A stretch of 64,000 nt of DNA from the NCBI GenBank assembly GCA_020161145.1, contig JAIUPQ010000001.1:1-64000 (forward strand), given 5' to 3'. This document shows, one piece after another, positions 13,204 to 22,335 of the stretch. How positions within the stretch are numbered: the first letter of the stretch is position 1; each line of letters begins with the position of its first letter. This stretch comes from Pseudomonadota bacterium. GTDB lineage: Bacteria; Pseudomonadota; Gammaproteobacteria; Burkholderiales; Burkholderiaceae_C. Under the pieces are notes generated by a model. It was not told the DNA's origin. It worked only from the letters and a program-made list of their open reading frames with translations, and did not search any database. Made by a program: the position numbers and the translations under genes.

Positions 13204-14553
13204 ATGCATCGCCACCTGCTTGCCCTTGCTGCCGGCCTCGTGCTGGGCGCTTCTGCCCTGGCCCAGACGGCTTCCGACGAATTCGTGCTGCGCGACTATG
13301 CGTTCGACTCGGCCACCGCTCGCAGCGAGGCGGCCGCCGGCCACGTCGTGCGGCTGGAGGGTGCACCCTGGGTGCGCCTGTTGTTCAAACAGGTGGAGCT
13401 GGCACCTGGCGCCAAGCTGCGCATCACCTCGCTGCAGGACGGCGCGGTGCAGCACCTGGACGCCGCCAGCCTGCGCCAGTGGCAATGGTCGTCGGCCTAC
13501 TTCAACGGCTCGGCCGTCAAGGTCGAGGTGCTGGGCAATGCCAAGGGCAGCCGCTTTGCCATCGGCAAGGTGATGGTGGGCAAGACGGGCGCCGAGCTGG
13601 CCGCCGCGCGCGCCGAGGCGGCTCGGCAAAACGACACCGAGAGCCAATGCGGCACCACCGACGACCGCGTGCCCTCCATCGTGCGCTACAGCGCTCGCCT
13701 GATGAGCGTGGGTTGTACGGCCAACCTGATGAACACGGGCTGCTTCACCACCGCAGGCCACTGCATGACGTCGGCCTCCAGCGCCAAGGTGGTGGAGTTC
13801 AATGTGCCGCCGTCACAGGCCAACGGCAACGTGGTGCACCCGGCGCCCAAGGATCAGTACACGCTGACCAACAACCGCAAGTTCGTGCAGACCGTGATCG
13901 GCAACGATTGGGGCGCGTTCACCACCAACCCCAACAGCGAAACCGGCCTGACCGCACTGCAAGCCCAGGGCGCCAGCCTGACCTTCGGTCCCAGCCCGGC
14001 CGTGGGCGACACCGCGCAGATCGACGGCTATGGTGTGGACAGCGGCACGGCCAACCAGACGCTGCAAGTCAACAGCGGCCCCATCACCGAGGTCAATGCG
14101 GCGGCCACCCGCCTGAGGTACCGTGCCGACACCGAAGGCGGCAACAGCGGCTCGGCCGTGCTGGTCAATGGCCAGATGGTGGCCATCCACACCAACGCCG
14201 GCTGCACCCGCACGGGTGGTGCCAACCAGGGCACGCTGATCTCCAACGCCGCCTTCCAGACCGCCTACGAGGAAGTCTGCGGCTCTGAGCCGCCAGCCGG
14301 CCCGACCTGCGCCGACATCACCAAGTTTGGCCGCTCGTGCAAGGCCGGCACCCTCAAGGTGCGCGTGGTGATGAACGACGCCAGCCACGACGGCCAGAGC
14401 GTGATGATCAACGTGGATGGCCTGCTGCACGACACGCCCATCGTCAACGGCAGGGCCGTGCTGACCCTGGCCGACCAGACTGCTGGCGCGCACACCGTCA
14501 CGCTGGCCGAGCCGGCCGAGTGCTATCCGGCGCGCACGGTGACCTGCGACTGA
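13204..14553 (+). CDS. exported trypsin-like (S1) serine peptidase
   Basis: A 449-residue secreted protein. A signal peptide (MHRHLLALAAGLVLGASALAQ) is followed by an N-terminal domain of about 120 residues and a chymotrypsin-fold peptidase. The triad is complete: His186 in TAGHC, Asp235 in NDWGAF and Ser315 in GGNSGSA. Cysteine pairs around the catalytic core (Cys171, Cys180, Cys187) suggest disulfides, as in lysyl-endopeptidase-type enzymes. A small C-terminal domain (after about residue 365) has further Cys. The ATG at 13204 has AAGGA upstream. A terminator follows, then a paralogue with a broken triad. Confidence 0.8.
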   Translation: MHRHLLALAAGLVLGASALAQTASDEFVLRDYAFDSATARSEAAAGHVVRLEGAPWVRLLFKQVELAPGAKLRITSLQDGAVQHLDAASLRQWQWSSAYFNGSAVKVEVLGNAKGSRFAIGKVMVGKTGAELAAARAEAARQNDTESQCGTTDDRVPSIVRYSARLMSVGCTANLMNTGCFTTAGHCMTSASSAKVVEFNVPPSQANGNVVHPAPKDQYTLTNNRKFVQTVIGNDWGAFTTNPNSETGLTALQAQGASLTFGPSPAVGDTAQIDGYGVDSGTANQTLQVNSGPITEVNAAATRLRYRADTEGGNSGSAVLVNGQMVAIHTNAGCTRTGGANQGTLISNAAFQTAYEEVCGSEPPAGPTCADITKFGRSCKAGTLKVRVVMNDASHDGQSVMINVDGLLHDTPIVNGRAVLTLADQTAGAHTVTLAEPAECYPARTVTCD

Positions 14554-14577
14554 GCGGGCCCCGAACGCGCCGACCCC

Positions 14578-14602
14578 ACCCCGCTGCGGCGGGGTTTTTT
14601 TT
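14578..14602 (+). terminator. rho-independent terminator after the S1 peptidase
   Basis: A perfect CCCCGC/GCGGGG stem with a TGCG loop is followed by a run of eight T. It lies 25 bases after the stop codon and separates the peptidase from its downstream paralogue, implying independent transcription. Confidence 0.85.
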
Positions 14603-14689
14603 GTCTGCGGGGGTGCACTTGTAAGGCTTTGTGCGGGTGATTCCGTGTAAGGTGTCGGCTCCCATTTCAGCGTGGAAAGAAACCGCTCC

Positions 14690-16057
14690 ATGGCCCCATT
14701 TGGCAAAACCCTGACGGTTGTATTGGCACTTGCGGGCACGGTACCCGCGCTGGCTGCGGCCGACCACTTGCGGCGCGCCGACCGCTTCGACTCCGCCACG
14801 GCACCGGCTGGCCCCGACGTGCGCCATGACGTGCGCGTGGCCGGCGCGCCGTGGCTGCGGCTGATCTTCAAACAGGTGCATCTGGCACCGGGCGATCGCC
14901 TGCGCATCACCTCGCTGCAGGACGGCGCGGTGCAGCATCTGGATGCCACGTCGCTGATGCAGTGGCAGTCCACGTCGGCCTACTTCAACGGCCCGGCGGT
15001 GCGGGTCGAGTTGCTGGGCGAGCGCAGCCGCAGCCGCTTCGTCATCGACCAGGTGATGGCCGGCCGCACCGCGGCGCAAGCCCGGCCCGAGAGCGCCTGC
15101 CGTGGCAACGATGCATGGCAGCCCAGCGAGCTGGGCAGCTGGACCTTCAATGCCCGGCTGCTCGCTTCCGATCAGGCACCCGGCTGCACGGCCGCCTTGA
15201 TGGCCAACGGCGCATTTGCCACCGCTGGCCAGTGCCTGGAGCAACCCGGCCAGGTGCGCGTGGTGGAGTTCGACGTGCCGGCTTCCGCGCCCGATGGCAC
15301 GGTCAACCACCCGCCACCGTCACAGCAGTACGTGGTGACCGATCAGATGCGATGGGCCCGCAACGGGCGTGGCGACAACTGGGGCGTGTTCACCACCCAC
15401 CCCAACAGCGAAACCGGCCTGAACCCGCTGCAGGCACGCCAGCACATGGCGCTGTCGCTGGGTACGCCGCCCGAGGTCAGCCAGTGGGTGGCGCTCAAGG
15501 GATTCGGCGTGGATCAGGGGCGCGAAAACCAGGTCCAGCACCGCAGCATCGGGCCGGTGCACGCCGTCCTGCCCGAGCGCCACGTGCTGCGCTACGCACT
15601 GGACACCAGCGAGCAGGGCGGCGACTGGGGTGCACCGGTGGTTCGCGATGGCCGACTGGTGGCCATCCACACCCAGAGCGGCTGCGATGCCGATGGTGAT
15701 GGGGCCAACGTGGGCACGCTGGTCACCCAGCCCGACTTCCAGGCGGCGTTGGTGCAGGTGGGCGGCGCCATGCCGGCGCCGGGGCCGGCCTGCCATGACA
15801 TCCTGCGCTACCAGGCCTGGTGCGGCAACGACAAGCTGCATCTGCGGGCGTTTCTGGCCGATGCCAGCCACGACGGGCAGGCGCTGCAGGTGCAGGTCGC
15901 GGGCGAGTTGCATCAGGTGCCCATCAGCGGCAGCACCGCGTCGCTGACGCTGTCCACCCGGGGCAACGACGGCCCCAAGCCGGTGTGGCTGCTGACGCCC
16001 GCGGCCTGCGGGCCCAAGGCCACCGACAAGAGCCACATGCTGGATTGGTGCGATTGA
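14690..16057 (+). CDS. exported trypsin-like pseudoprotease, paralogue of the upstream peptidase
   Basis: A 455-residue paralogue of the gene before it. The N-terminal domains are nearly the same (shared RITSLQDGAVQHLDA and the flanking FKQV and SAYFNG blocks), and the order of domains is identical. The catalytic His is Gln181 (TAGQC) and the catalytic Ser position is Trp313 (GGDWGAP for GGNSGSA), while Asp229 is kept. It cannot work as a serine protease by the usual mechanism, yet the frame is intact. The signal peptide is MAPFGKTLTVVLALAGTVPA plus a short tail. The ATG at 14690 has GGAAAG upstream. A role as inhibitor, decoy or binding protein is inference. Confidence 0.8.
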   Translation: MAPFGKTLTVVLALAGTVPALAAADHLRRADRFDSATAPAGPDVRHDVRVAGAPWLRLIFKQVHLAPGDRLRITSLQDGAVQHLDATSLMQWQSTSAYFNGPAVRVELLGERSRSRFVIDQVMAGRTAAQARPESACRGNDAWQPSELGSWTFNARLLASDQAPGCTAALMANGAFATAGQCLEQPGQVRVVEFDVPASAPDGTVNHPPPSQQYVVTDQMRWARNGRGDNWGVFTTHPNSETGLNPLQARQHMALSLGTPPEVSQWVALKGFGVDQGRENQVQHRSIGPVHAVLPERHVLRYALDTSEQGGDWGAPVVRDGRLVAIHTQSGCDADGDGANVGTLVTQPDFQAALVQVGGAMPAPGPACHDILRYQAWCGNDKLHLRAFLADASHDGQALQVQVAGELHQVPISGSTASLTLSTRGNDGPKPVWLLTPAACGPKATDKSHMLDWCD

Positions 16058-16081
16058 TGGGCCGGCGGGGTGCCGGTTGAA

Positions 16082-18490
16082 TCAACGCGCCGGATTCAGG
16101 GCGGTGGCCGGCCGGTGCGCATCCGGGGGGGCGGCCTTGGCCCGCGCGGCTGCGGGTGGTTGGCCGCGCGGTGGCCGTGAGGCCCGGGGCTTGACGGTGG
16201 CTTTGGGCGGCGCGGGCTTGTCGGCGCCCACCTGAGCGGTCAGGCGGCGGGCCAGTTCGATCACGCCATCCGGTGCCAGATCCAGCATGGGGATCAGCAG
16301 CTCGATGATCTCGGAGCGCGGGTTGTGCAGCGTGGGCTCGATCATCAGCACGGCGGCGGCCACGGCCAGTGCGTGCTCCCGGTCGGCGTGGCTGGGCAGC
16401 ATCTGGGCCAGCGCCGACAGCGCTTCCACGGGCGCCACGGCGGCGATGCGGGCTTCGGCCTTGAGCCGCGCCTGCCACTCGTCCACCGACAGATCGCCGC
16501 GCGCCTGGCCGCGCGGCAACTCGCCCAGTGGCAGCTCGGCCAGCAAGCGGGCTAATCGCAGGCTGCGGCGCTCAAAGGCGCCGATGGACACCATGCCGGC
16601 CACCACGATGCGGCAGACGGCCTGCTCGAAGCCGCCCTCGGCCAGCGTGGCCAGCACCGCCTTGCGCGCGTCGGTCAGCTGCGTCTGCGCGCGGGCCTGA
16701 GCACGGGTTTCGTCGCTGGGCTGCGGGGGGAACCAGGCGCCCCAACCCAGCGGCCCGAAGGCCAGGCGACTCCATTGCACCACCTGGCGGTCGCGCAGGT
16801 CGCGGGCCAGGTTCAAGTGGGACTCCACCCAGGTGTTCAGCGCCGCTTCCCAGCTGCGCTGCGGGTGGTCGGCGGGCAGCGCGTGGCGGTGGGCGCGGAT
16901 GTGCTCGGCGGCCTGCGCCACCCAGGGGGCGGCCGGATGGTCGTCCGAGAACACGCTGCGCTGCAACCGCAGCGGGTGCCAGGCCAGCGCGGCATCGCCC
17001 CAGGCGCGCAGCATGGGCTGCATGGCCTTGAGCCAGGGCTGCACGCCGCTGCGGTAGGCCTGCAAGCCCTGCTCGGACACCTGGGCCACGGTGGCAAACA
17101 GCTGCTCTTCCTCACGGCCTTCGGGGTTGATGGCACGCAGATCGTCCATGGTGCGGTGCAGGAACTGCACCGTGTAGCTGCCGGGCTCCAGGTCGTCCCA
17201 GCGGGCGGGCGTGCTGCCGTCCTTGAGCTGCACGTTCATCTCGTAGAGGCCGGGTGGCAGGTGGTTGATGACGTCCATTGAGGTGACGATCTGGTCGTGC
17301 TCCTTGCGCGCGATGTCGGCGCCCACGAAGATGCCCAGGTGGCCCACGTGTTCGTGCAGCACGTAGACGACGGTGCGGCCGGCGGCCGCAATGGCGCGCT
17401 CGTCGCCCCAGGTGTCGATGATCCAGTTCAGCGCCTGCGGCGGCGGGGTGATGTTGTCGCCCCAGGAGGCAAACACCACCACGGGCGCGGTGATGGCGCG
17501 CAGATCGAGCCGCTGGCCCTCGTCGGTGGCCACCTCGCCGCGCGCCAGCTGGTTGCCCACGAACAGCTTGTCCACGATGGTGCCGATCTCGTCGCCCGTC
17601 ATGCGGAAGTAGCCACCCCACCAGCGCTCGAACTCAAGAAAGCGTTCGGCCTCGGTGTCCACGTTGGCCCACAGGCGCTGGTAGCGGCTCCACCAGGTGT
17701 TGGCGGGGTTCAGCCGCTCGAAGTTCTCCACCAGATGCGCGCCGTCGAAGCGCCCGCCCGCCATGTCGGCGGTGAACTCGGCCAGCCAGGCGCCGCCCAG
17801 CGTGGCGCCGCTGTAGCGCATGGGGTTCATGGTGGACGAGCCCGCCCAGTACGACAGCGGCGAGCCCACCACCATCAGCGTGCCCACCAGATCAGGCCGG
17901 GCGGCGGCCAGCAGCGCGCTGGCCCAGCCGGCCTGGCAGTTGCCAATCACCATGGGCTTGCCGCTGGCCTGGGGGTGGCGGGCCACCACCTCCTCCAGAA
18001 AGCGGATTTCGGCCCGCATCACGTCGAACAGCGTCTGGCCCTCTTCGGGCTCGGGGCGGAAGGTGACGAAGTACACCGGGTGGCCGGCGCGCAGCGCCAC
18101 GCCCACCTCGGAGTCGCGCTTGAAGCCACCGATGCCCGGGCCATGGCCGGCGCGCGGATCCACCACCACCAGCGGCCGGGCCCACGCCTTGGGCGCAGCG
18201 CAGTCGGCTGGCGGCAGGATGCGCAGCAGCGCGTAGTTGCAAGGCTGGGGCAGGTCGCGCCCGTCCAGCACCAGCTCGTGGGCGAACTTCAGCAGCGCCG
18301 GATTGCCGGCGTCGCGGTGGTCGCGGTAGAGGTTGCCGCGCTGGCGCAGCGCGTCGGCAAACAGCACGTGGCGCTCGAAGGCGTCGCGCCAGCCGGCCGC
18401 CATGGCGGTGGTCAGGGCCGTGGGCATGAAGGCTGCCCAGTCGGTGGCCAGGGCGTTGGATGCAGCGGAGGCGGGGGCAGTGTGGGTCAT
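16082..18490 (-). CDS. DUF3141 protein, PhaC-like alpha/beta hydrolase
   Basis: A large cytoplasmic protein of about 802 residues. The N-terminal two thirds resemble class I PHA synthases. A lipase-like box reads VIGNCQAGWA, with Cys in the nucleophile position; ASWGDNITPP supplies the Asp and HEHVGHLGIFVG the His. This matches the DUF3141 family, sometimes described as polyhydroxyalkanoate synthase-like. The C-terminal part is mostly helical and ends in a basic, Ala/Pro-rich tail. The start is set at 18490 (MTHTAP), just before the conserved region; 18547 is possible. The reaction is unknown. Confidence 0.75.
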   Translation of the reverse strand: MTHTAPASAASNALATDWAAFMPTALTTAMAAGWRDAFERHVLFADALRQRGNLYRDHRDAGNPALLKFAHELVLDGRDLPQPCNYALLRILPPADCAAPKAWARPLVVVDPRAGHGPGIGGFKRDSEVGVALRAGHPVYFVTFRPEPEEGQTLFDVMRAEIRFLEEVVARHPQASGKPMVIGNCQAGWASALLAAARPDLVGTLMVVGSPLSYWAGSSTMNPMRYSGATLGGAWLAEFTADMAGGRFDGAHLVENFERLNPANTWWSRYQRLWANVDTEAERFLEFERWWGGYFRMTGDEIGTIVDKLFVGNQLARGEVATDEGQRLDLRAITAPVVVFASWGDNITPPPQALNWIIDTWGDERAIAAAGRTVVYVLHEHVGHLGIFVGADIARKEHDQIVTSMDVINHLPPGLYEMNVQLKDGSTPARWDDLEPGSYTVQFLHRTMDDLRAINPEGREEEQLFATVAQVSEQGLQAYRSGVQPWLKAMQPMLRAWGDAALAWHPLRLQRSVFSDDHPAAPWVAQAAEHIRAHRHALPADHPQRSWEAALNTWVESHLNLARDLRDRQVVQWSRLAFGPLGWGAWFPPQPSDETRAQARAQTQLTDARKAVLATLAEGGFEQAVCRIVVAGMVSIGAFERRSLRLARLLAELPLGELPRGQARGDLSVDEWQARLKAEARIAAVAPVEALSALAQMLPSHADREHALAVAAAVLMIEPTLHNPRSEIIELLIPMLDLAPDGVIELARRLTAQVGADKPAPPKATVKPRASRPPRGQPPAAARAKAAPPDAHRPATALNPAR

Positions 18491-18672
18491 GGTGGGGGGG
18501 CCGTTGAGGCGGCAGGGAGTGCACGCCTTCGGGGCATCGGCCGCCATCGGCGGCGATTGAGGGGGTTTGCCCGCAAGGCCGCAAAAAAATCAGAGGCCAT
18601 GCGGCTGGGCTACAGCGGCGGCCTTTCAGGGCCGATAGCCCGAAAGACGCCCCGCCACAACCTGAGCCTGCC

Positions 18673-19524
18673 GTGAGCGCATCTGCCATCCAAGCCTTGT
18701 TTGCCCAACCCGCTGCGCTGCCCACCATGCCCAAGGTGGTGCAGCAGGTGCTGGCCAGTTTCGGCCGCGACGACGTGGCCGTGGCCGACATTGCCCCTCA
18801 ACTGGCGGCCGAGCCGGTGCTGGCCGCCAAGACGCTGCGGCTGGCCAATTCGGCTTACTTCCGCGTCTCGCGCCGCATTGCCAGCGTGGACGATGCGCTG
18901 CAGATGCTGGGCTTTGCCATGGTGCGCAACCTGGTGGCCGGCTGCAGCATGACCGCGGCATTCAAAGGCCTGCAAGGGGTGGATCTGCCGGCGTTCTGGC
19001 AGCACAGCCTGCACACCGCCGTGGCGGCCCGCTGGCTGGCGCCGCAGGCAGGCCAGTCGGGTGATGTGGCGTTTGTCATCGGGCTGATGCATGGCCTGGG
19101 GCATCTGGTCATGCACGCGGCGGCGCCAGACGGCCTGGCGGCGCTGGATGCCCGCGTGCCCTTGCTGTCGCCGCAGCGCGCCGCCGCCGAGCGCGCCGCC
19201 CTGGGCTACGACCATGCCGAAGTGGGCGCCGAGCTGGCGCGCCAATGGCAGTTCCCCGCCGAGCTGTCGGCTCCGCTGGCCTGCGTGCCGGCGCCGGGGG
19301 GCGAAGCCATGGCGGCCTTGATCCACCTGGCGGCCTGGCGCGCCCGCGTCGAAGAGGCCGCCGAGGTGGAAGCCGATCCGCCGCAGGCCGTGGCCGCCAG
19401 CCTGGGCCTGACGCTGACCTGGGACGGCCAGGCCCGGACGCTGACGGTCGCCAGCGGCGGCCGGTCGCAGACCATGCCGCCGCTGGCCGAACTCAGCGAG
19501 GGGCTGGAGGCCATGCTGGGCTGA
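18673..19524 (+). CDS. HDOD-domain signalling protein
   Basis: A 283-residue protein made mostly of an HDOD domain, a relative of HD phosphohydrolases that usually lacks activity. Visible blocks are LPTMPKVVQQVL, LAAKTLRLANSAYF, the DALQMLGF helix and FVIGLMHGLGHLVMH. The last segment keeps His but not the catalytic HD pair. HDOD proteins act in signal transduction, often with cyclic-di-GMP or motility circuits. Translation starts at a GTG. A GCCGATAG sequence at 18631-18638 resembles a flagellar sigma-28 -10 element. A terminator for the facing rplY gene abuts the stop codon. Confidence 0.8.
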   Translation: MSASAIQALFAQPAALPTMPKVVQQVLASFGRDDVAVADIAPQLAAEPVLAAKTLRLANSAYFRVSRRIASVDDALQMLGFAMVRNLVAGCSMTAAFKGLQGVDLPAFWQHSLHTAVAARWLAPQAGQSGDVAFVIGLMHGLGHLVMHAAAPDGLAALDARVPLLSPQRAAAERAALGYDHAEVGAELARQWQFPAELSAPLACVPAPGGEAMAALIHLAAWRARVEEAAEVEADPPQAVAASLGLTLTWDGQARTLTVASGGRSQTMPPLAELSEGLEAMLG

Positions 19525-19556
19525 AAAAAAGCCAGTCGGCATGCAGCGGACTGGCT
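19524..19556 (-). terminator. rho-independent terminator of the prs-rplY transcript
   Basis: Read on the minus strand, an AGCCAGTC/GACTGGCT stem is followed by seven T. It lies 38 bases beyond the rplY stop and touches the stop codon of the facing HDOD gene. Confidence 0.8.
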
Positions 19557-19593
19557 GGTGTGGGCCGCCACGGCGGCCGCGCGAAGCAGGGGC

Positions 19594-20220
19594 TTACTTC
19601 TTGCCCTTGCCCTTTTTCTTGTCGTCGGCCGGGGCGGCCACGGGCGCGGCGATTTCTTCTTCGGCCTTGGGCTCGGCCACCGAGACCACCACCGGGTTGA
19701 TGGTGCCGTGCTTGACGCGCTTGACGCCATCAGGCAGCTTGATGTCCGAGGCGTGCAGCGACTGGCCGCGCTCCAGACCCGACAGATCCACCTCGATGAA
19801 CTCGGGCAGGCGGCGGGCCAGGCATTCGATTTCCAGCTCGTTGGCCACGTGCGAGACGATGCACTTGTCGGTCTTGACGGCAACGGACTCTTCCTCGCCC
19901 TTGAAGTGCAGCGGCACTTTCTTGCGCAGGCGGGTGGTGTCGTCGATGCGCTGGAAGTCCACGTGCAGCACGATCTGCTTCCAGGGGTGCATCTGGTAGT
20001 CACGCAGCAGCACCTGCTGCGTGGCGCCGCCCAGCTCCATGTCCAGGATGGACGAGTGGAAGGCTTCTTTCTTCAGTGCGAAGAACAGGGCGTTGTGATC
20101 GAGCTCGATCATGGCGGGCTCGCCCGCGCCAAACACGATACCGGGCACTTTGCCGGCATTGCGCAGGCGGCGGCTCGCTCCGGTCCCCTGCAGGGTGCGC
20201 TCAAAGGCGACGAATTTCAT
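19594..20220 (-). CDS. rplY: 50S ribosomal protein L25/general stress protein Ctc
   Basis: A 208-residue protein of the long CTC form of bL25. The N-terminal L25 domain binds 5S rRNA ([26 protein letters not shown], with the KVPG turn). It is followed by the TL5-type beta domain ([31 protein letters not shown]) and a lysine-rich tail. GGAGAG upstream of the ATG at 20220 fixes the start. It lies 93 bases downstream of prs, the standard order in Betaproteobacteria, and is followed by a clear terminator. Confidence 0.95.
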   Translation of the reverse strand: MKFVAFERTLQGTGASRRLRNAGKVPGIVFGAGEPAMIELDHNALFFALKKEAFHSSILDMELGGATQQVLLRDYQMHPWKQIVLHVDFQRIDDTTRLRKKVPLHFKGEEESVAVKTDKCIVSHVANELEIECLARRLPEFIEVDLSGLERGQSLHASDIKLPDGVKRVKHGTINPVVVSVAEPKAEEEIAAPVAAPADDKKKGKGKK

Positions 20221-20313
20221 GGCACTCTCCAAACAAGTGGGGGTTGCCCGCGACCAGGCGACCCCAAGAAAACGGGCGCGCGGCCCCATGCCGTGCGCCC
20301 TGCAGCACGCGGA

Positions 20314-21276
20314 TCAGAAGTTGCTGTTCTGCTCCGCGAACAAGGATGTGACCGACTCGCCGTCCGAGATGCGGCGGATGGTCTCGGCAAACAAAAAGGC
20401 CACCGACAACTGGCGGATCTTGCCGCAGGCCTGGCCGGCGGCCGACAGCGGGATGGTGTTGGTGACCACCACCTCGTCGAGCTGCGAGGCGGCGATGCGG
20501 TCCACCGCCGCGCCCGAGAACACCGGGTGGGTGCAATAGGCATAGACGCGCTGGGCGCCGCGGTCCTTGAGCACCTCGGCGGCTTTGACCAGCGTGCCGG
20601 CGGTGTCGATCATGTCGTCCATGATGACGCAGTTGCGGCCCTCGATGTCGCCGATGACATGCATCACCTCCGACACGTTGGCCTTGGGCCGGCGCTTGTC
20701 GATGATGGCCAGATCGCAGTCCAGTTGCTTGGCCAGCGCCCGGGCCCGCACCACACCGCCCACGTCCGGGCTGACCACCATCAGGTTCTGGTAGCGCTTG
20801 GCCTTGACGTCGGTCAGCAGCACCGGCGAGGCAAAGATGTTGTCAACCGGGATGTCGAAAAAGCCCTGGATCTGGTCGGCGTGCAAGTCCATGGTCAGCA
20901 CGCGCTCGACGCCCACGGTCTCCAGCAGGTTGGCCGCCACCTTGGCCGAGATGGGCACGCGCGTGGAGCGCGAGCGGCGGTCTTGCCGGGCGTAGCCGAA
21001 GTAGGGAATGACGGCGCTGATGCGGCGGGCGCTGGCGCGCTTCAAGGCATCGACCATGATGAGCAACTCCATCAGGTGCTCGTTGGTCGGCGCGCAGGTG
21101 GGCTGGACGATGAAGACGTCGCGGGCCCGCACGTTCTGGTAGATCTCGATGTCGCACTCGCCATCCGAGAAACGGCTGACCTTGGCCTTGCCCAACTCGG
21201 CATTCAAGTGGGTGGCGATTTCCTGAGCCAGCACCGGATTCGCATTGCCGGTGAAGAGAACGGTGTTGAACAGCAC
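20314..21276 (-). CDS. prs: ribose-phosphate pyrophosphokinase
   Basis: PRPP synthetase of 320 residues, the normal length. It makes phosphoribosyl pyrophosphate from ribose 5-phosphate and ATP for nucleotide, histidine and tryptophan synthesis. Visible motifs are [10 protein letters not shown], the ATP-binding [18 protein letters not shown] loop, [14 protein letters not shown] (metal-binding His and Asp) and the PRPP-binding [12 protein letters not shown]. It lies between tRNA-Gln and rplY, as in other Betaproteobacteria, and is probably co-transcribed from further upstream. Confidence 0.97.
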   Translation of the reverse strand: MLFNTVLFTGNANPVLAQEIATHLNAELGKAKVSRFSDGECDIEIYQNVRARDVFIVQPTCAPTNEHLMELLIMVDALKRASARRISAVIPYFGYARQDRRSRSTRVPISAKVAANLLETVGVERVLTMDLHADQIQGFFDIPVDNIFASPVLLTDVKAKRYQNLMVVSPDVGGVVRARALAKQLDCDLAIIDKRRPKANVSEVMHVIGDIEGRNCVIMDDMIDTAGTLVKAAEVLKDRGAQRVYAYCTHPVFSGAAVDRIAASQLDEVVVTNTIPLSAAGQACGKIRQLSVAFLFAETIRRISDGESVTSLFAEQNSNF

Positions 21277-21318
21277 GGTAGCTTCCCGACGGGCTAGGGA
21301 CAGACTGCAGATGGGTGG

Positions 21319-21395
21319 TGGCAGGGGAGGAAGGACTCGAACCCTCGCATGTCGGAATCAAAATCCGATGCCTTGACCAACTTGGCGACTCCCCT
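21319..21395 (-). tRNA. tRNA-Gln (anticodon TTG)
   Basis: On the minus strand the acceptor stem AGGGGAG pairs with CTCCCCT, followed by G and an encoded CCA. The anticodon arm reads GGATTTTGATTCC with TTG as anticodon, and the T arm contains GGTTCGAGTCC. It lies between ispE and prs, the conserved position in this group, and is probably processed from the ispE-prs transcript. Confidence 0.95.
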
Positions 21396-21435
21396 ACACC
21401 GGACTGCCGCTTGCGCCGCAGCCCTGAAAACACAT

Positions 21436-22335
21436 TCAGCCTGCCCAGCCATGCAAAGGATGACCGGACCAGCTTCGACACAGGCGACCAACCCAACCCG
21501 TCGGCAGCGCGCTGGCAAGAGCCAGTTGCGCCGCCGGCAGCTCGGGCGCCAAAGGGCCCTCTGTGCCGAGGCTTGCAAACACCGCGCTGCCCGAGCCCGT
21601 CATCCGGCTGTTGCCGTAGCGGTCCTGGAGCCACCGGGCCACCTGCGCCACATCGGGGCAGAGGGCTTGGGCGGCGCCCTGAAGGTCGTTGCGCGGCGCA
21701 ATGCCGGCTTCAGTCATCAGGTGCTCTAGCGCGTGGTGCGTCGCAAGCGAGCCTGTGACTATAACAGGTTTTGTATCACGCACCAGCAGCGGGCTTTGGA
21801 AAATCTGCGCCGTGGGCAGCGGCGCCGGGGGTTTGACCACGGCGAACCACTGCGGCGGCACGTCCAGCGCCGTGAGTTGCTCGCCCACGCCCTGCACCAG
21901 CGCGTTGCGGCCAAAGAGGAAGAACGGCACGTCGGCGCCCAGCGTCAGGCCCAGCTCCAGCAGCCGTGCGCGGGGCCAGTCCAGGCCCCACAGGCGGTTC
22001 AGGCCCAGCAGCACCGTGGCGGCGTCGGAGCTGCCGCCGCCCAGGCCGGCGCCCCAGGGCACCTGCTTGTCGATGGCGATGTCCACGCCCCACGCGGTGC
22101 CGCTGGCCGCCTGCAGGGCGCGGGCGGCGCGCAGGCACAAGTCGTCGGCGGGCAGGGCGGCCGTGAGGTCATGGCGCGCGATGTGGCCGTCGGCGCGGCG
22201 CGTCAGATGCAAGGTGTCGGCCCAGTCGACCAGCACGAATACCGACTGCAGCAGGTGGTAGCCGTCGGGACGGCGGCCCACCACGTGCAAAAACAGATTC
22301 AGCTTGGCCGGTGCCGGCAGGTCGTTGAGCGTCAT
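21436..22335 (-). CDS. ispE: 4-diphosphocytidyl-2-C-methyl-D-erythritol kinase
   Basis: A GHMP kinase of 299 residues in the non-mevalonate isoprenoid pathway; it phosphorylates CDP-methylerythritol at the 2-hydroxyl. The opening APAKLNLFLHVVGRRPDGYH is diagnostic, PWGAGLGGGSSDAA is the GHMP ATP loop, and MTGSGSAVFA is the third motif. The ATG overlaps the lolB stop as ATGA, so the start is secure. The C-terminal 20 residues are basic and Trp-rich and extend slightly past the usual end, up to the tRNA-Gln region. Confidence 0.95.
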   Translation of the reverse strand: MTLNDLPAPAKLNLFLHVVGRRPDGYHLLQSVFVLVDWADTLHLTRRADGHIARHDLTAALPADDLCLRAARALQAASGTAWGVDIAIDKQVPWGAGLGGGSSDAATVLLGLNRLWGLDWPRARLLELGLTLGADVPFFLFGRNALVQGVGEQLTALDVPPQWFAVVKPPAPLPTAQIFQSPLLVRDTKPVIVTGSLATHHALEHLMTEAGIAPRNDLQGAAQALCPDVAQVARWLQDRYGNSRMTGSGSAVFASLGTEGPLAPELPAAQLALASALPTGWVGRLCRSWSGHPLHGWAG

